64,000 nucleotides of DNA, from contig CBDDII010000003.1 in the NCBI GenBank assembly GCA_965228905.1, positions 372,001 through 436,000 of the forward strand, written 5' to 3'. Below, in pieces: positions 44,447-53,747 of the stretch (its first letter is position 1; each line of letters opens with the position of its first letter). Below the pieces are notes generated by a model, which worked only from the letters and a program-made list of their open reading frames with translations, was not told the origin of the DNA and did not search any database. This DNA is from CALKXV01 sp965228905. GTDB lineage: Bacteria; Pseudomonadota; Alphaproteobacteria; Rhodobacterales; Rhodobacteraceae. A program made the position numbers and the translations under genes.

Positions 44447-46744
44447 ATGAGTGACGTCTCCGACGACCCCAATACTGAGGGCAGAAACCTGGCCGAACCC
44501 CTGCGCCGCGCGATCGGTGACAGGTATCTGACCTATGCGCTTTCGACCATCATGCACCGCGCATTGCCCGATGTGCGCGATGGGCTGAAACCGGTTCACC
44601 GGCGAATCCTCTACGTCATGAATCGTCTGCGCCTTTCGCCGACGGGCGGTTTCCTGAAATCCGCCAAGATCTCCGGCGACACCATGGGCGATTTCCACCC
44701 CCACGGCGACGGCGCGATCTATGACGCGATGGCCCGGCTCGCCCAGGATTTCAACGTCCGCTACCCGCTGGTCGATGGCCAGGGCAACTTTGGCAACATC
44801 GACGGCGATAACCCGGCCGCCTCGCGTTACACCGAAGCGCGGATGACCAAGTTCGCCGAGGCGCTGTTGCAGGGCCTTGACGAAAACGCCGTCGATTTCC
44901 GTGCCAACTACGATGGGCGGCTGGAAGAGCCCGTCGTCCTGCCCGCTGCCTTTCCGAACCTTCTGGCCAATGGCTCCAGCGGCATCGCGGTCGGCATGGC
45001 CACCAATATCCCGCCGCACAATATCACCGAGCTTTGCGACGCCTGCATCCACCTTGCCAAGGCCGAAAACTCCGAACGTGTGCGCGACGACACTCTGATC
45101 GAATACGTGCGTGGCCCCGATTTCCCGACAGGCGGCACCATCATCGAACCCCCCGAGGCGATTGCCGAAGCCTATCGCACCGGGCGCGGCGGGTTCCGCG
45201 TGCGTGCCAAATGGGAGGTCGAGGATCTGGGGCGCGGCCAATGGCAGGTCGTCGTCACGGAAATCCCCTTCCAGGTCCAGAAATCCCGCCTGATCGAAAA
45301 GGTGGCCGAGGCGATCCAGACCAAGAAGGTCCCGATCCTCGCCGACATCCGCGACGAAAGCGCCGAAGACATCCGCATCGTCCTGGAGCCGCGCTCGAAA
45401 AACGTCGATCCCGACGTGCTGATGAACATGCTTTACCGCAATTCCGATCTGGAAAGCCGGTTCAGCCTCAACATGAACGTTCTGATCGACGGGGTGACGC
45501 CCAAGGTCGCGTCCCTGAAAGAAGTGCTGCGCGCCTTCCTCGACCACCGCCGCGACGTGCTGGTCCGTCGGTCGCAACACCGTCTCGACAAGATCGACCA
45601 CCGGCTGGAAGTCTTGGAAGGCTTCATCACCGCCTTCCTGAACCTCGACCGCGTGATCGACATCATCCGCTACGACGATGATCCGAAAGCGGCCCTGATG
45701 CGCGAAGACTGGTCGAAAGACCACGCCCGCGCGACGTCGGAAAAAGACTACAAGACCCCCGCACCGGGCGACGGCGAACTCTCCGAGGTCCAGGTTGACG
45801 CCATCCTCAACATGCGCCTGCGCTCCCTGCGCCGTCTGGAAGAACTCGAACTCCGCCGCGAATTCGACGAGTTGACCGAGGAACGCGCCAACCTCGAAGA
45901 CCTGTTGGAAAACGAATCCCGTCAGTGGAAAACCATCGCCGACCAGTTGCGCGAGACGAAAAAGAACTTCGGCGACGATCGCCGCACCCTGATCGAGGAA
46001 GCGGCCGAGGTCGAAGACGTCCCGCTCGAAGCCATGATCGACCGCGAACCGATCACCGTGGTCTGTTCCCGCATGGGCTGGATCCGTGCCATGACCGGCC
46101 ACATCGACCTTTCGCGCGAGTTGAAATTCAAGGACGGCGACGGCCCCCGCTTTATCTTCCACGCCGAAACCACCGACCGTCTGCTGGTCTTTGGCACCAA
46201 CGGGCGTTTCTACACCGTCTCGGCCTCCAACCTTCCCGGCGGGCGCGGCATGGGCGAACCCCTGCGCCTGATGGTCGACTTGCCGAACGAAGCGGACATC
46301 GTCGCGCTCTTCATCCATCGACCCGGTGCGAAATTGCTCGTCGCCTCCACCGCCGGTGACGGTTTCGTCGTCCCCGAGGACGAGGTCGTCGCGCAGACCC
46401 GCTCGGGCAAACAGGTGCTGAACGTGCGCGGCGACACCCGCGCCGCCATCTGCACCCCTGTCGCGGGCGACCACGTTGCGGTGGTGGGCGAAAACCGCAA
46501 GATGCTGGTCTTCCCCGTCTCGGAACTCAACGAAATGGGGCGCGGCAAGGGCGTGCGCCTGCAAAAATACAAGGACGGTGGCCTGTCCGACGCGCGCATA
46601 TTCACGCTGGAAGAGGGCCTTTCCTGGCTCGACCCCGCCGGGCGCACCCGCACCGTGACCGAGCTGGACGAATGGAAAGGCGCGCGCGCCGCTGCCGGTC
46701 GCATGGCGCCGCGTGGCTTCCCGCAGGACAACAAGTTCACCTGA
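44447..46744 (+). CDS. parC: DNA topoisomerase IV subunit A
   Basis: 765 residues. The active-site Tyr is in AASRYTEARMTKFA. The region equal to the quinolone-resistance site reads FHPHGDGAIYDAMARLAQDF, with Gly where E. coli ParC has Ser80. The coiled-coil and gate parts follow (LNMRLRSLRRLEELELRREF), then a short C-terminal propeller (GDGFVVPEDEVVAQTRSGKQ; MGRGKGVRLQKYKDGG). Length is right for ParC and shorter than GyrA. It decatenates daughter chromosomes with ParE. The lipoprotein gene follows after 11 bases. Confidence 0.95.
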   Translation: MSDVSDDPNTEGRNLAEPLRRAIGDRYLTYALSTIMHRALPDVRDGLKPVHRRILYVMNRLRLSPTGGFLKSAKISGDTMGDFHPHGDGAIYDAMARLAQDFNVRYPLVDGQGNFGNIDGDNPAASRYTEARMTKFAEALLQGLDENAVDFRANYDGRLEEPVVLPAAFPNLLANGSSGIAVGMATNIPPHNITELCDACIHLAKAENSERVRDDTLIEYVRGPDFPTGGTIIEPPEAIAEAYRTGRGGFRVRAKWEVEDLGRGQWQVVVTEIPFQVQKSRLIEKVAEAIQTKKVPILADIRDESAEDIRIVLEPRSKNVDPDVLMNMLYRNSDLESRFSLNMNVLIDGVTPKVASLKEVLRAFLDHRRDVLVRRSQHRLDKIDHRLEVLEGFITAFLNLDRVIDIIRYDDDPKAALMREDWSKDHARATSEKDYKTPAPGDGELSEVQVDAILNMRLRSLRRLEELELRREFDELTEERANLEDLLENESRQWKTIADQLRETKKNFGDDRRTLIEEAAEVEDVPLEAMIDREPITVVCSRMGWIRAMTGHIDLSRELKFKDGDGPRFIFHAETTDRLLVFGTNGRFYTVSASNLPGGRGMGEPLRLMVDLPNEADIVALFIHRPGAKLLVASTAGDGFVVPEDEVVAQTRSGKQVLNVRGDTRAAICTPVAGDHVAVVGENRKMLVFPVSELNEMGRGKGVRLQKYKDGGLSDARIFTLEEGLSWLDPAGRTRTVTELDEWKGARAAAGRMAPRGFPQDNKFT

Positions 46745-46755
46745 AAGGACGCCGC

Positions 46756-47385
46756 ATGTTTCGCAAGGCCCTGATGTTGCTCACACTTCTCGCGGCCTGC
46801 AACGCGCCCGAAGAAGACCTCAGCCAACCACCACAGGCGCTTGGCCAGTTCCGCCTCGGTCACAACATCGCGATTGCCGACAACGTCACCAAGGGTCCGT
46901 TCTCGCGCGAATTCACCGAAACACAACTGGAAACCTCGGTCCAGAATGCGGTGGCCAAACGCCTGCGCCGCTACGACGGCGACGGGCTCTACCACCTCGG
47001 CATCGTCATCGGCGGCATCGTCCTTGCGCAACCCGGTGTCCCGGTCGTCTATGCGCCGCAATCCGTCATGATCCTGGACGTCACCGTTTTCGACAACACG
47101 ACGCAAAAGAAACTGAACGACAAACCCGAACGTATCTTCGCGGGCGAGGGCATGAAGAACGCGGTGCCCTTCATCGGTTCGGGCCATGTGCGCTCTGCCG
47201 AAGCGCAACTGGAAAACCTTTCGGCCAGTGCTGCTCGCCGGATCGAAGAGTGGCTGCGCGAAAATCCCGACTGGTTCACGCCGCGCCCCGGCCAGATCCG
47301 CGTCCCTTACGATGCCAGCGTCCATGCGCCCGCCATCGACACCACTTCGACCGCCGACATCAATACGGGTCCAAGTGACAACTGA
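46756..47385 (+). CDS. lipoprotein of unknown function
   Basis: 209 residues. Signal peptide with lipobox LLAAC (MFRKALMLLTLLAACNAPEE), so it is lipid-anchored. The rest has GQFRLGHNIAIADNVTKGPF, an Arg-rich helix (VQNAVAKRLRRYDGDGLYHL) and VDVTV-like strands (SVMILDVTVFDNTTQKKLN). I recognise no named domain beyond resemblance to roseobacter conserved lipoproteins. It follows parC closely and is probably cotranscribed with it. Confidence 0.82.
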   Translation: MFRKALMLLTLLAACNAPEEDLSQPPQALGQFRLGHNIAIADNVTKGPFSREFTETQLETSVQNAVAKRLRRYDGDGLYHLGIVIGGIVLAQPGVPVVYAPQSVMILDVTVFDNTTQKKLNDKPERIFAGEGMKNAVPFIGSGHVRSAEAQLENLSASAARRIEEWLRENPDWFTPRPGQIRVPYDASVHAPAIDTTSTADINTGPSDN

Positions 47386-47388
47386 CGC

Positions 47389-47417
47389 TTGAATTTCCTT
47401 CCCCGATGCCATAGATG
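47389..47417 (+). promoter_or_regulatory. candidate tuf promoter
   Basis: TTGAAT (47389-47394), 17-base spacer, TAGATG (47412-47417), about 38 bases upstream of the tuf ATG. The -35 is good and the -10 is weak, as is common in this group. Confidence 0.4.
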
Positions 47418-47454
47418 CGCCCCGGATATTCACCCTATTAGAGGCTAAAAGGGC

Positions 47455-48630
<1,176 letters not shown>

Positions 48631-48643
48631 TCGACCGATGTAA

Positions 48644-48710
48644 GGCGGGGTTAACCCCGCCATACTCGAGAAATACAAAGGGTCGTCCATCCGGGCGGCC
48701 CTATCTTTTT
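48644..48710 (+). terminator. terminator of tuf (two hairpins)
   Basis: First an 18-base perfect palindrome GGCGGGGTTAACCCCGCC at 48644-48661. Then a 10-bp stem with two G-U pairs (48679-48688 with 48693-48702, loop ATCC) followed by ATCTTTTT, which is the likely stop site. Confidence 0.85.
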
Positions 48711-48811
48711 CCCCGGAACCCTGCTAGGACTCCCCCATTCCGATGGAGGGACCGATGACCAAGACCGCCTGATCGCCAAACCAGTTTCCCACGATCAACA
48801 AAGGTCTTGTC

Positions 48812-49465
48812 ATGCCCGGAGTCTTTCCAAGCGCCGATGCGCGCAACCCCCTCATCCTGCCCGATGGTGCCATCCACGAAGGCACCGTTTTCCTGAAAAA
48901 CGCTATCGACCACCCCCGCATCGAGGTGGGCGATTTCACCTATGCCAGTGCGCACAAACCACCGGGCGACTGGGCGTTCCACCTGGCTCCCTACATCTTC
49001 CCGGTGTCTGCCGAAAAACTCGTGATCGGCAAATTCTGCCAGATTGCCGACGGCGTGCTGTTCGTCACGGCCTCGGCCAACCATCGCTATGACGGGGTGT
49101 CCAGCTATCCTTTCGCGGTCTTCGATGGCGGTTTCGACGAACCCCGCGCCTCGTTGCCCGGCCCCGGTGCGGATACTGTGATCGGCAACGACGTCTGGAT
49201 CGGCACCCGCGCGACGATCCTGCCCGGCACCCGCCTTGGCGACGGCGTTATCGTCGGTGCGGGCGCGGTAGTCGGCGGTGAAATCCCGCCCTATTCCATC
49301 GTTGGCGGAAACCCCGCCCGCGTGCTGCGCCAGCGTTTCGACGCGGGCGTTGCCAAAAAGCTGGTGGACCTCGCCTGGTGGGATTGGCCCATCGACCACA
49401 TCCTTGCCCACGAGCGCGAGATCTGCGGCGCCGATGTCAAAGCCCTCATGCGCATCGCACCATGA
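48812..49465 (+). CDS. CatB-related hexapeptide-repeat O-acetyltransferase
   Basis: 217 residues of the xenobiotic acyltransferase family. The catalytic His is in TASANHRYDGVSSYPFAVF. The left-handed helix repeats are VIGNDVWIGTRATILPGTRL and GDGVIVGAGAVVGGEIPPYS, then IVGGNPARVLRQRF, and the closing helix is LAWWDWPIDHILAH. It transfers acetyl from acetyl-CoA to a hydroxyl group. Some members acetylate chloramphenicol or streptogramins, but most environmental ones have other targets, so I do not call resistance. Single gene with its own terminator. Confidence 0.88.
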   Translation: MPGVFPSADARNPLILPDGAIHEGTVFLKNAIDHPRIEVGDFTYASAHKPPGDWAFHLAPYIFPVSAEKLVIGKFCQIADGVLFVTASANHRYDGVSSYPFAVFDGGFDEPRASLPGPGADTVIGNDVWIGTRATILPGTRLGDGVIVGAGAVVGGEIPPYSIVGGNPARVLRQRFDAGVAKKLVDLAWWDWPIDHILAHEREICGADVKALMRIAP

Positions 49466-49473
49466 CCCCAAAG

Positions 49474-49500
49474 AAAAAGGCCGCCATGACGGCGGCCTTT
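49474..49500. terminator. bidirectional terminator
   Basis: GGCCGCC (49479-49485) pairs with GGCGGCC (49491-49497), loop ATGAC, with AAAAA on the left and TTT on the right. It ends both the acetyltransferase gene and the minus-strand operon of small exported proteins. Confidence 0.88.
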
Positions 49501-49522
49501 GACGGGATCGTGGGGGGTATCC

Positions 49523-49735
49523 CTATTTGGCAAGTTCGCGGATAAACGCCCGCTTCTCGCCTTCCGACCGGTTGGTCGAAATGAAGTCGAGGGCAAGCCG
49601 GACATCCTCTTCCGAAAGGTTCGCGACATCGCGCGTATTCGAATAAGGCTCCAACTCGCTTGTGTATTGGGTCGTCAGCGCAGACGCCGACGAAACGGTG
49701 GCAACAAGCGCCACGAGCGTGACAAGCACTTTCAT
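49523..49735 (-). CDS. small exported protein, diverged fourth member of the array
   Basis: 70 residues, signal peptide MKVLVTLVALVATVSSASA and a 51-residue mature part. It shares the pattern of the three upstream genes: LExY near the start, a NLSEEDV segment, and SEGEKRAFIREL near the end, but only moderate identity otherwise. It starts with GGAGATCGACA-ATG. It is the last gene of the four-gene minus-strand operon. Function unknown. Confidence 0.75.
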   Translation of the reverse strand: MKVLVTLVALVATVSSASALTTQYTSELEPYSNTRDVANLSEEDVRLALDFISTNRSEGEKRAFIRELAK

Positions 49736-49805
49736 TGTCGATCTCCTGCGTGTTGAAGGCATGGCGGGCCCTCAATCAGGCCCGCCGTTTCTTGGTCGCG
49801 TCGCC

Positions 49806-50015
49806 TTACTGGACGAGGCTGCGCACGGCGGCGCGTTTCTCGCTTTCGCTCTCCAGCGAGTGGATCGCTTGCAGGGCGGTCACGACTTCGGCTTCGCTCA
49901 GCGTGGCGGCCTGTTCGGCGGTCACGTAACGCTCAAGCTCGGCGGTCGGGTTCGTCATGGCCGAAGCGGAAGCGACGGAAGCGACGAGGGCGGTGATTGC
50001 GATGATGGATTTCAT
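49806..50015 (-). CDS. small exported protein, tandem copy 3
   Basis: 69 residues. Signal peptide MKSIIAITALVASVASASA, then an acidic helical mature part (TNPTAELERYVTAEQAATLS, EAEVVTALQAIHSLESESEK, RAAVRSLVQ). It differs from the other two tandem copies at a handful of positions, mostly conservative (YVTAEQ or FVTPEQ, SEAEVV or SDAQVT). The ribosome site AAAGGA and the whole leader are shared with copy 2. No known domain. Probably a secreted or periplasmic peptide. Confidence 0.8.
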   Translation of the reverse strand: MKSIIAITALVASVASASAMTNPTAELERYVTAEQAATLSEAEVVTALQAIHSLESESEKRAAVRSLVQ

Positions 50016-50082
50016 TGGTTTTTCCTTTCAATGGGGTTTTGGTGGCGGGCCGGGGAGGATCGACCCGCCGGGAAATCAGGGA

Positions 50083-50292
50083 TTACTGGACGAGGCTGCG
50101 CACGGCGGCGCGCTTTTCGCTCTCGCTGTCCAGCGAGTGGATGGCTTGCAGAGCGGTTGTCACCTGGGCGTCGCTCAGCGTCGCGGCCTGTTCGGGCGTA
50201 ACGAAACGCTCAAGCTCGGCGGTCGGGTTCGTCATGGCCGAAGCGGAAGCGACGGAAGCGACGAGGGCGGTGATTGCGATGATGGATTTCAT
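50083..50292 (-). CDS. small exported protein, tandem copy 2
   Basis: 69 residues, same plan as its neighbours: identical signal peptide (MKSIIAITALVASVASASA) and mature part with LERFVTPEQAATLSDAQVTT followed by ALQAIHSLDSESEKRAAVRS. The start lies exactly 277 bases from that of copy 3. The spacer to copy 3 carries a GGCGGG/CCCGCC stem-loop at 50044-50069. Function unknown. Confidence 0.8.
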   Translation of the reverse strand: MKSIIAITALVASVASASAMTNPTAELERFVTPEQAATLSDAQVTTALQAIHSLDSESEKRAAVRSLVQ

Positions 50293-50359
50293 TGGTTGTT
50301 CCTTTCAATGGGGTTTTGGTGGCGGGCCGGGGAGGATCGACCCGCCGGGAAATCAGGGA

Positions 50360-50569
50360 TTACTGGACGAGGCTGCGCACGGCTGCGCGCTTTTCGCTTT
50401 CGCTGTCCAGCGAGTGGATGGCTTGCAGAGCGGTTGCCACTTCGGCGTCGCTCAGCGTGGCGGCCTGCTCGGCGGTGACGTAACGCTCGATCTCGGCGGT
50501 CGGGTTGGTCATGGCCGAAGCCGAAGCAACAGAAGCGACGAGGGCGGTGATTGCGATGATGGTTTTCAT
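50360..50569 (-). CDS. small exported protein, tandem copy 1
   Basis: 69 residues (signal MKTIIAITALVASVASASA; mature LERYVT-like part reads IERYVTAEQAATLSDAEVAT). It is the first gene of the operon and the only one whose upstream region (50570 onward) differs, so the promoter should lie there. The start lies exactly 277 bases from that of copy 2. Function unknown. Confidence 0.8.
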   Translation of the reverse strand: MKTIIAITALVASVASASAMTNPTAEIERYVTAEQAATLSDAEVATALQAIHSLDSESEKRAAVRSLVQ

Positions 50570-51076
50570 TTGTCTGTCCTTTACGAATGCGCCGATCCGG
50601 CGCTTTGGGTTTGAGTGTTTGTGGCAGTATTCGCTGCCGATGAGTGAGATTTAGGGGCGGCAGTTGCGCATTGGAATTCACGTAATTGCACAGGGTGGTC
50701 GCAGTTTTGTGGCCTTGAAATCGAACCCCCGTACCTTCTCTGCACAGATGCACTTCAGGCCTTCCGTTGTGCACAGAATGCATAGTCAAACCCCTTGTTT
50801 TATTGAGTTCTCGGCCCGAAACACTTTCTCACGCCACCGTGATCATCACGTGTGAAAACGCCAGGGTGCCCCAGGGGAATGAAACACCCCCTCACATCGC
50901 CGCGATCAAGGCTCACGCGCCCGTGTCAATTCCCGCGCCCGACCCGGAAACCCGTAACATCGCCCCTTCGCGGCAATCCGCGCCTTTACCGAATGTTTCA
51001 AAGAATCGCCGCAAAAATCCCCCGATTTGGCGTTTCAACTAGGCATCGGGGGCATCGGAGACGCGCGATAACCAGA
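50570..51076. other. 507-base divergent intergenic region
   Basis: It separates the small exported protein operon from the TPR gene. I see an 8-bp stem (CCCCCGAT at 51019-51026 with ATCGGGGG at 51045-51052) just before the TPR start and no convincing promoter pair. No protein-like small ORF was found. Confidence 0.45.
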
Positions 51077-52363
51077 ATGTTCATGCTGACAACTGCCGCC
51101 TTGGCGGTCAGTGCGGGGATCGGTCTTGCCAAGCCCCTGATTACCTCGTCGGAAGAAACCGCCGCCCGCCTTTGCCTTGCCCGCCAGGACCAGCCCGCCC
51201 GCATTGTCGAACTGTGCGACCGCGCCCTGATGGACGCCCAACTGACCCAAAACCAACGGGCCGCATTTCTGGTGGCCCGTGGTGACGGGTTCCTCTGGCA
51301 GGACGCCTACGCCCAGGCCACCGAAAGCTATCGCCGCGCAACCACGGTCGATCCCGGAAACGCCGAGGCCTGGAACGGGCTGGGGTGGAGCCTTTGGGAA
51401 ACCGATGGCGATCAGGCCGCCCATGACGCCTTCGATCACTCCCTGTCCATCGGCGTGACGGTGCAGGGGCTGGGCGGCAAGGCCGCGCTTGCCCGGCGCC
51501 TCGGCCTGATCGACGGTGACACGGCGCGACAGATGCTGCGTGCCGCCCTCACTATTGATCCCGATTACATCTGGGCCATGCGCGAACTCGGCTGGAGCTT
51601 CATGGACGAGCGTCGCTTTGATGCCGCCGCCACGGAATTTGCCAGCGCCATCGCGATCGAGCCGCGCGACCGCAACGCACGCTATGGTCTGGGCCGCGCC
51701 CGTCTGTCGGGCGGCGACGCCGAAGCTGCGCTGGCCACCTTCAACGACCTCCTGCTCGACGAACCACAGGATTTCCCGACACTCGTCTACCGCATCGTCG
51801 CCCTGCGGACCCTCGACCGCAATGCGCAAGCAGTGCGGATGGCCGACCGCCTGATCGAAGCCTACCCGGACCGCGCATCGGGCTACGTCGAAAAAGGCCA
51901 GGCGCTTGTGGCACTAGAACGCCGCCAGGATGCCATCGAAAACTACCGGCAGGCCGAGGCGCGACTTGGCCCCGACAACGCCGTTCTCTACTGGCACGCC
52001 GACGCCCTGACCAACGACGGCCAGTTGCAAGAGGCGCTTCAGGTGATCGACCGCGGCCTTCAGCAATCCGGCGTCGACTATTCCGACCACCTCTTGAAAA
52101 GCTACATCGCGCTGGAACTCGGCGACTACGCCACCGCCCGCGCCTCGGCCGAGGCATCGCTGGCCATGGGCGTGAACGATCCATGGGCACATTATTATAT
52201 AGCCATCACCCTGGTCCACGAAGGCGATGTGAAAGCCGGGCTCGCAAGGTTCGACAACGCCATCCAGGCTGGCCTGCCCGCCGAACGCATCAGCGCCTTT
52301 GCCATCGAACTGGTCGGCGCGGGCAAATATGTCGAGGCGGCGGAACTCCGTCTGAAATACTGA
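51077..52363 (+). CDS. exported tetratricopeptide-repeat protein
   Basis: 428 residues. The start at 51077 gives a short signal-like segment (MFMLTTAALAVSAGIGLAKP). About ten TPR-like helical pairs follow, for example AYAQATESYRRATTVDPGNA, EAWNGLGWSLWETDGDQAAH, RRFDAAATEFASAIAIEPRD and DYATARASAEASLAMGVNDP. It probably acts as a periplasmic scaffold for protein-protein contact. The start codon is uncertain because no strong ribosome site is visible; a longer form is possible but its extra residues are Arg/Pro-rich and not protein-like. It ends about 80 bases before tRNA-Trp. Confidence 0.8.
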   Translation: MFMLTTAALAVSAGIGLAKPLITSSEETAARLCLARQDQPARIVELCDRALMDAQLTQNQRAAFLVARGDGFLWQDAYAQATESYRRATTVDPGNAEAWNGLGWSLWETDGDQAAHDAFDHSLSIGVTVQGLGGKAALARRLGLIDGDTARQMLRAALTIDPDYIWAMRELGWSFMDERRFDAAATEFASAIAIEPRDRNARYGLGRARLSGGDAEAALATFNDLLLDEPQDFPTLVYRIVALRTLDRNAQAVRMADRLIEAYPDRASGYVEKGQALVALERRQDAIENYRQAEARLGPDNAVLYWHADALTNDGQLQEALQVIDRGLQQSGVDYSDHLLKSYIALELGDYATARASAEASLAMGVNDPWAHYYIAITLVHEGDVKAGLARFDNAIQAGLPAERISAFAIELVGAGKYVEAAELRLKY

Positions 52364-52377
52364 CATCGCCGATTTTG

Positions 52378-52406
52378 TTGACGCCCGGCCACCTCGGCCC
52401 TTGATT
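52378..52406 (+). promoter_or_regulatory. candidate tRNA-Trp promoter
   Basis: TTGACG (52378-52383), 17-base spacer, TTGATT (52401-52406). This puts the start about 30 bases before the tRNA. Confidence 0.4.
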
Positions 52407-52442
52407 TCCCATCCCGCCTGCCGTAACTCCGGCGTCGGCCTT

Positions 52443-52518
52443 AGGGGTGTAGCTCAGTTGGTAGAGCGACGGTCTCCAAAACCGTAGGTCGGGGGTTCGA
52501 GACCCTCCGCCCCTGCCA
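52443..52518 (+). tRNA. trnW: tRNA-Trp (anticodon CCA)
   Basis: 76 bases with encoded CCA. Acceptor AGGGGTG pairs with CGCCCCT; D-arm GCTCAGTTGGTAGAGC; anticodon stem ACGGT/ACCGT around loop CTCCAAA; T-arm GGGGGTTCGAGACCCTC region. Its place before secE-nusG is the usual one in proteobacteria. Confidence 0.97.
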
Positions 52519-53098
52519 TTTCAATCCAAAAGTTTGGGATGAGTTTGCCTCGCATCAATTGCGGTCGCTGTAACTGCGGTGACCTCAATGTATCCGCTTT
52601 GCACGCGCCGCGACCATGATTGTAGGAATGGCAGATGACCCAAGCGTGCAAAGCGGAAGTTCAATGCACGATGCACCAAGGTCGGTTTTGCGGATTTGTC
52701 CGCCGTTCGCATAGCTCGAAACAATCACCATCAAGCACAACCGCCCGGCGCAGTCCGGGCATCGCCCGACCTCCCCCCGGAGGGCGATTTTGGAACGCTC
52801 GCCAAGGGAATGACGAAGATCGGCGTGGAGGTTTCCGGAATCACACAGCCGTTGCAAACGCCCTCCAGGTCGGTCGACGCCCGGACTGCACCTGATGTCT
52901 GACAAGGGCTCAAAGTGTTTCTTCTCTGCATAGCGGCCCAATGAAGTTTCAGGGCTGTGCTTTCAAGTAGTCTGAAGATGCCCGCCCCGAATGACGAAGA
53001 AGACGACCGCCACAGCCCACCCCATAAAACTCGACACAATTTTGCCAGAATTTCCTGATTTCCTTCGTCCCGAGCAGTTTAACAATCAGGAGGCAAAC
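52519..53098. other. 580-base region without a convincing gene between tRNA-Trp and the small membrane protein
   Basis: Minus-strand ORFs here (such as 52585-52941) have unusual Cys/Arg/Gly-rich translations and no ribosome site, so I do not call them. The region contains the nested hairpin element at 52749-52893. Its style resembles the degenerate intergenic repeats I recall from roseobacter genomes. Confidence 0.5.
52749..52893. repeat. nested long-hairpin element (possible structured RNA or palindromic mobile repeat)
   Basis: Outer arms GCAGTCCGGGCATCGCCCGA (from 52750) and its 3' partner ending at 52889 match at 21 of 23 positions. Inside, GGAGGGCG (52779-52786) pairs with CGCCCTCC (52859-52866), then GATTTTGGAA (52786-52795) pairs with TTCCGGAATC (52833-52842) using two G-U pairs, then CGCC pairs with GGCG near the tip. 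Four nested stems in correct order are unlikely by chance. Confidence 0.65.
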
Positions 53099-53467
53099 AT
53101 GCTGCGCATGTTCAGTTTCTTGCCGCCAATCGCGTGCTATGCGCTTTCTATGGTTGCGTTGGTTGCGACTTACATGGCCCAGATGGTAATGATCGAAAAC
53201 GCCGGGTCGGCCGATACCCGCATCTATGTGGTCGGCGGCATCCTCGCTTTCCTACTTGCCTTTGCCGGATTCCAACGCTCGGTCGAACAGCGCGAAGAGG
53301 CGAAACGCCCTCGCGTGTCCTCCCATGACGTGATGCAGAAACTGACGCCCACGGAAACCGCGCGGCCCGATGCGGAACTGGACGTTCCGCCCACTGACAT
53401 CCACGGCCCGTCCGAGGATTCGCCCCTTGGCCGCGTCCGCGCCCGCTCCGAAGCCCAGGGCGCGTAA
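53099..53467 (+). CDS. small membrane protein of unknown function
   Basis: 122 residues with a strong AGGAGGC ribosome site. Two membrane helices (FLPPIACYALSMVALVATYM and IYVVGGILAFLLAFAGF) are followed by a charged, Pro-rich cytoplasmic tail (PTETARPDAELDVPPTDIHG). No known domain. It lies directly before the secE promoter in the same direction, so it may be made with the tRNA-Trp/secE locus. Confidence 0.75.
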   Translation: MLRMFSFLPPIACYALSMVALVATYMAQMVMIENAGSADTRIYVVGGILAFLLAFAGFQRSVEQREEAKRPRVSSHDVMQKLTPTETARPDAELDVPPTDIHGPSEDSPLGRVRARSEAQGA

Positions 53468-53485
53468 GGCGCACCCATCCAAGGC

Positions 53486-53514
53486 TTGAAACCGGCGGGC
53501 GAAGCGCGTATCTG
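53486..53514 (+). promoter_or_regulatory. candidate secE promoter
   Basis: TTGAAA (53486-53491), 17-base spacer, TATCTG (53509-53514) followed by CCC. The same hexamers, spacing and CCC recur before nusG at 54857-54885. Confidence 0.6.
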
Positions 53515-53544
53515 CCCCGAAACGCAATCGACAGGGCAACACCC

Positions 53545-53736
53545 GTGACAAACCCGCTTCAGTTCATTCAGCAAGTCCGCTCGGAAGTGGCCAAGGTCGT
53601 CTGGCCTTCGCGTCGCGAGGTCGTCCTGACCAGCGTCATGGTCTTCGCCCTTGCCATGGCCACGGCCGCCTTCTTCTTCCTGATCGACTTCATCATCCGT
53701 CAGGGCCTTCAGGCCATCCTGACGATGTTCGGCTAA
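53545..53736 (+). CDS. secE: preprotein translocase subunit SecE
   Basis: 63 residues, single-helix SecE. Cytoplasmic amphipathic segment FIQQVRSEVAKVVWPSRREV, then the membrane helix MVFALAMATAAFFFLIDFII. The start is GTG. It clamps SecY in the translocon. nusG normally follows at once; here a minus-strand gene intervenes. Confidence 0.96.
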   Translation: MTNPLQFIQQVRSEVAKVVWPSRREVVLTSVMVFALAMATAAFFFLIDFIIRQGLQAILTMFG

Positions 53737-53747
53737 AGCGATGGCAG

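Larger units (their letters stand above)
49806..50569 (-). repeat. 277-bp tandem repeat carrying three small secreted-protein genes
   Basis: Starts at 50569, 50292 and 50015 give a period of exactly 277 bases. The 67-base spacers 50016-50082 and 50293-50359 differ at one position only, while the coding parts differ more. That pattern points to recent duplication or gene conversion with selection or drift on the coding parts. Confidence 0.93.

Noticed and set aside
48812..49465. A chloramphenicol or streptogramin resistance gene
   Set aside because: It belongs to the same broad acyltransferase family, but no mobile element or resistance-specific feature is present and most members have other substrates.
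49523..50569. A CRISPR array or satellite repeat
   Set aside because: The 277-base units are each a full gene with signal peptide and ribosome site. Unit length and content do not fit CRISPR.
52585..52941. 118-codon minus-strand frame between tRNA-Trp and secE
   Set aside because: No ribosome site, odd composition and overlap with the nested hairpin element suggest non-coding DNA.
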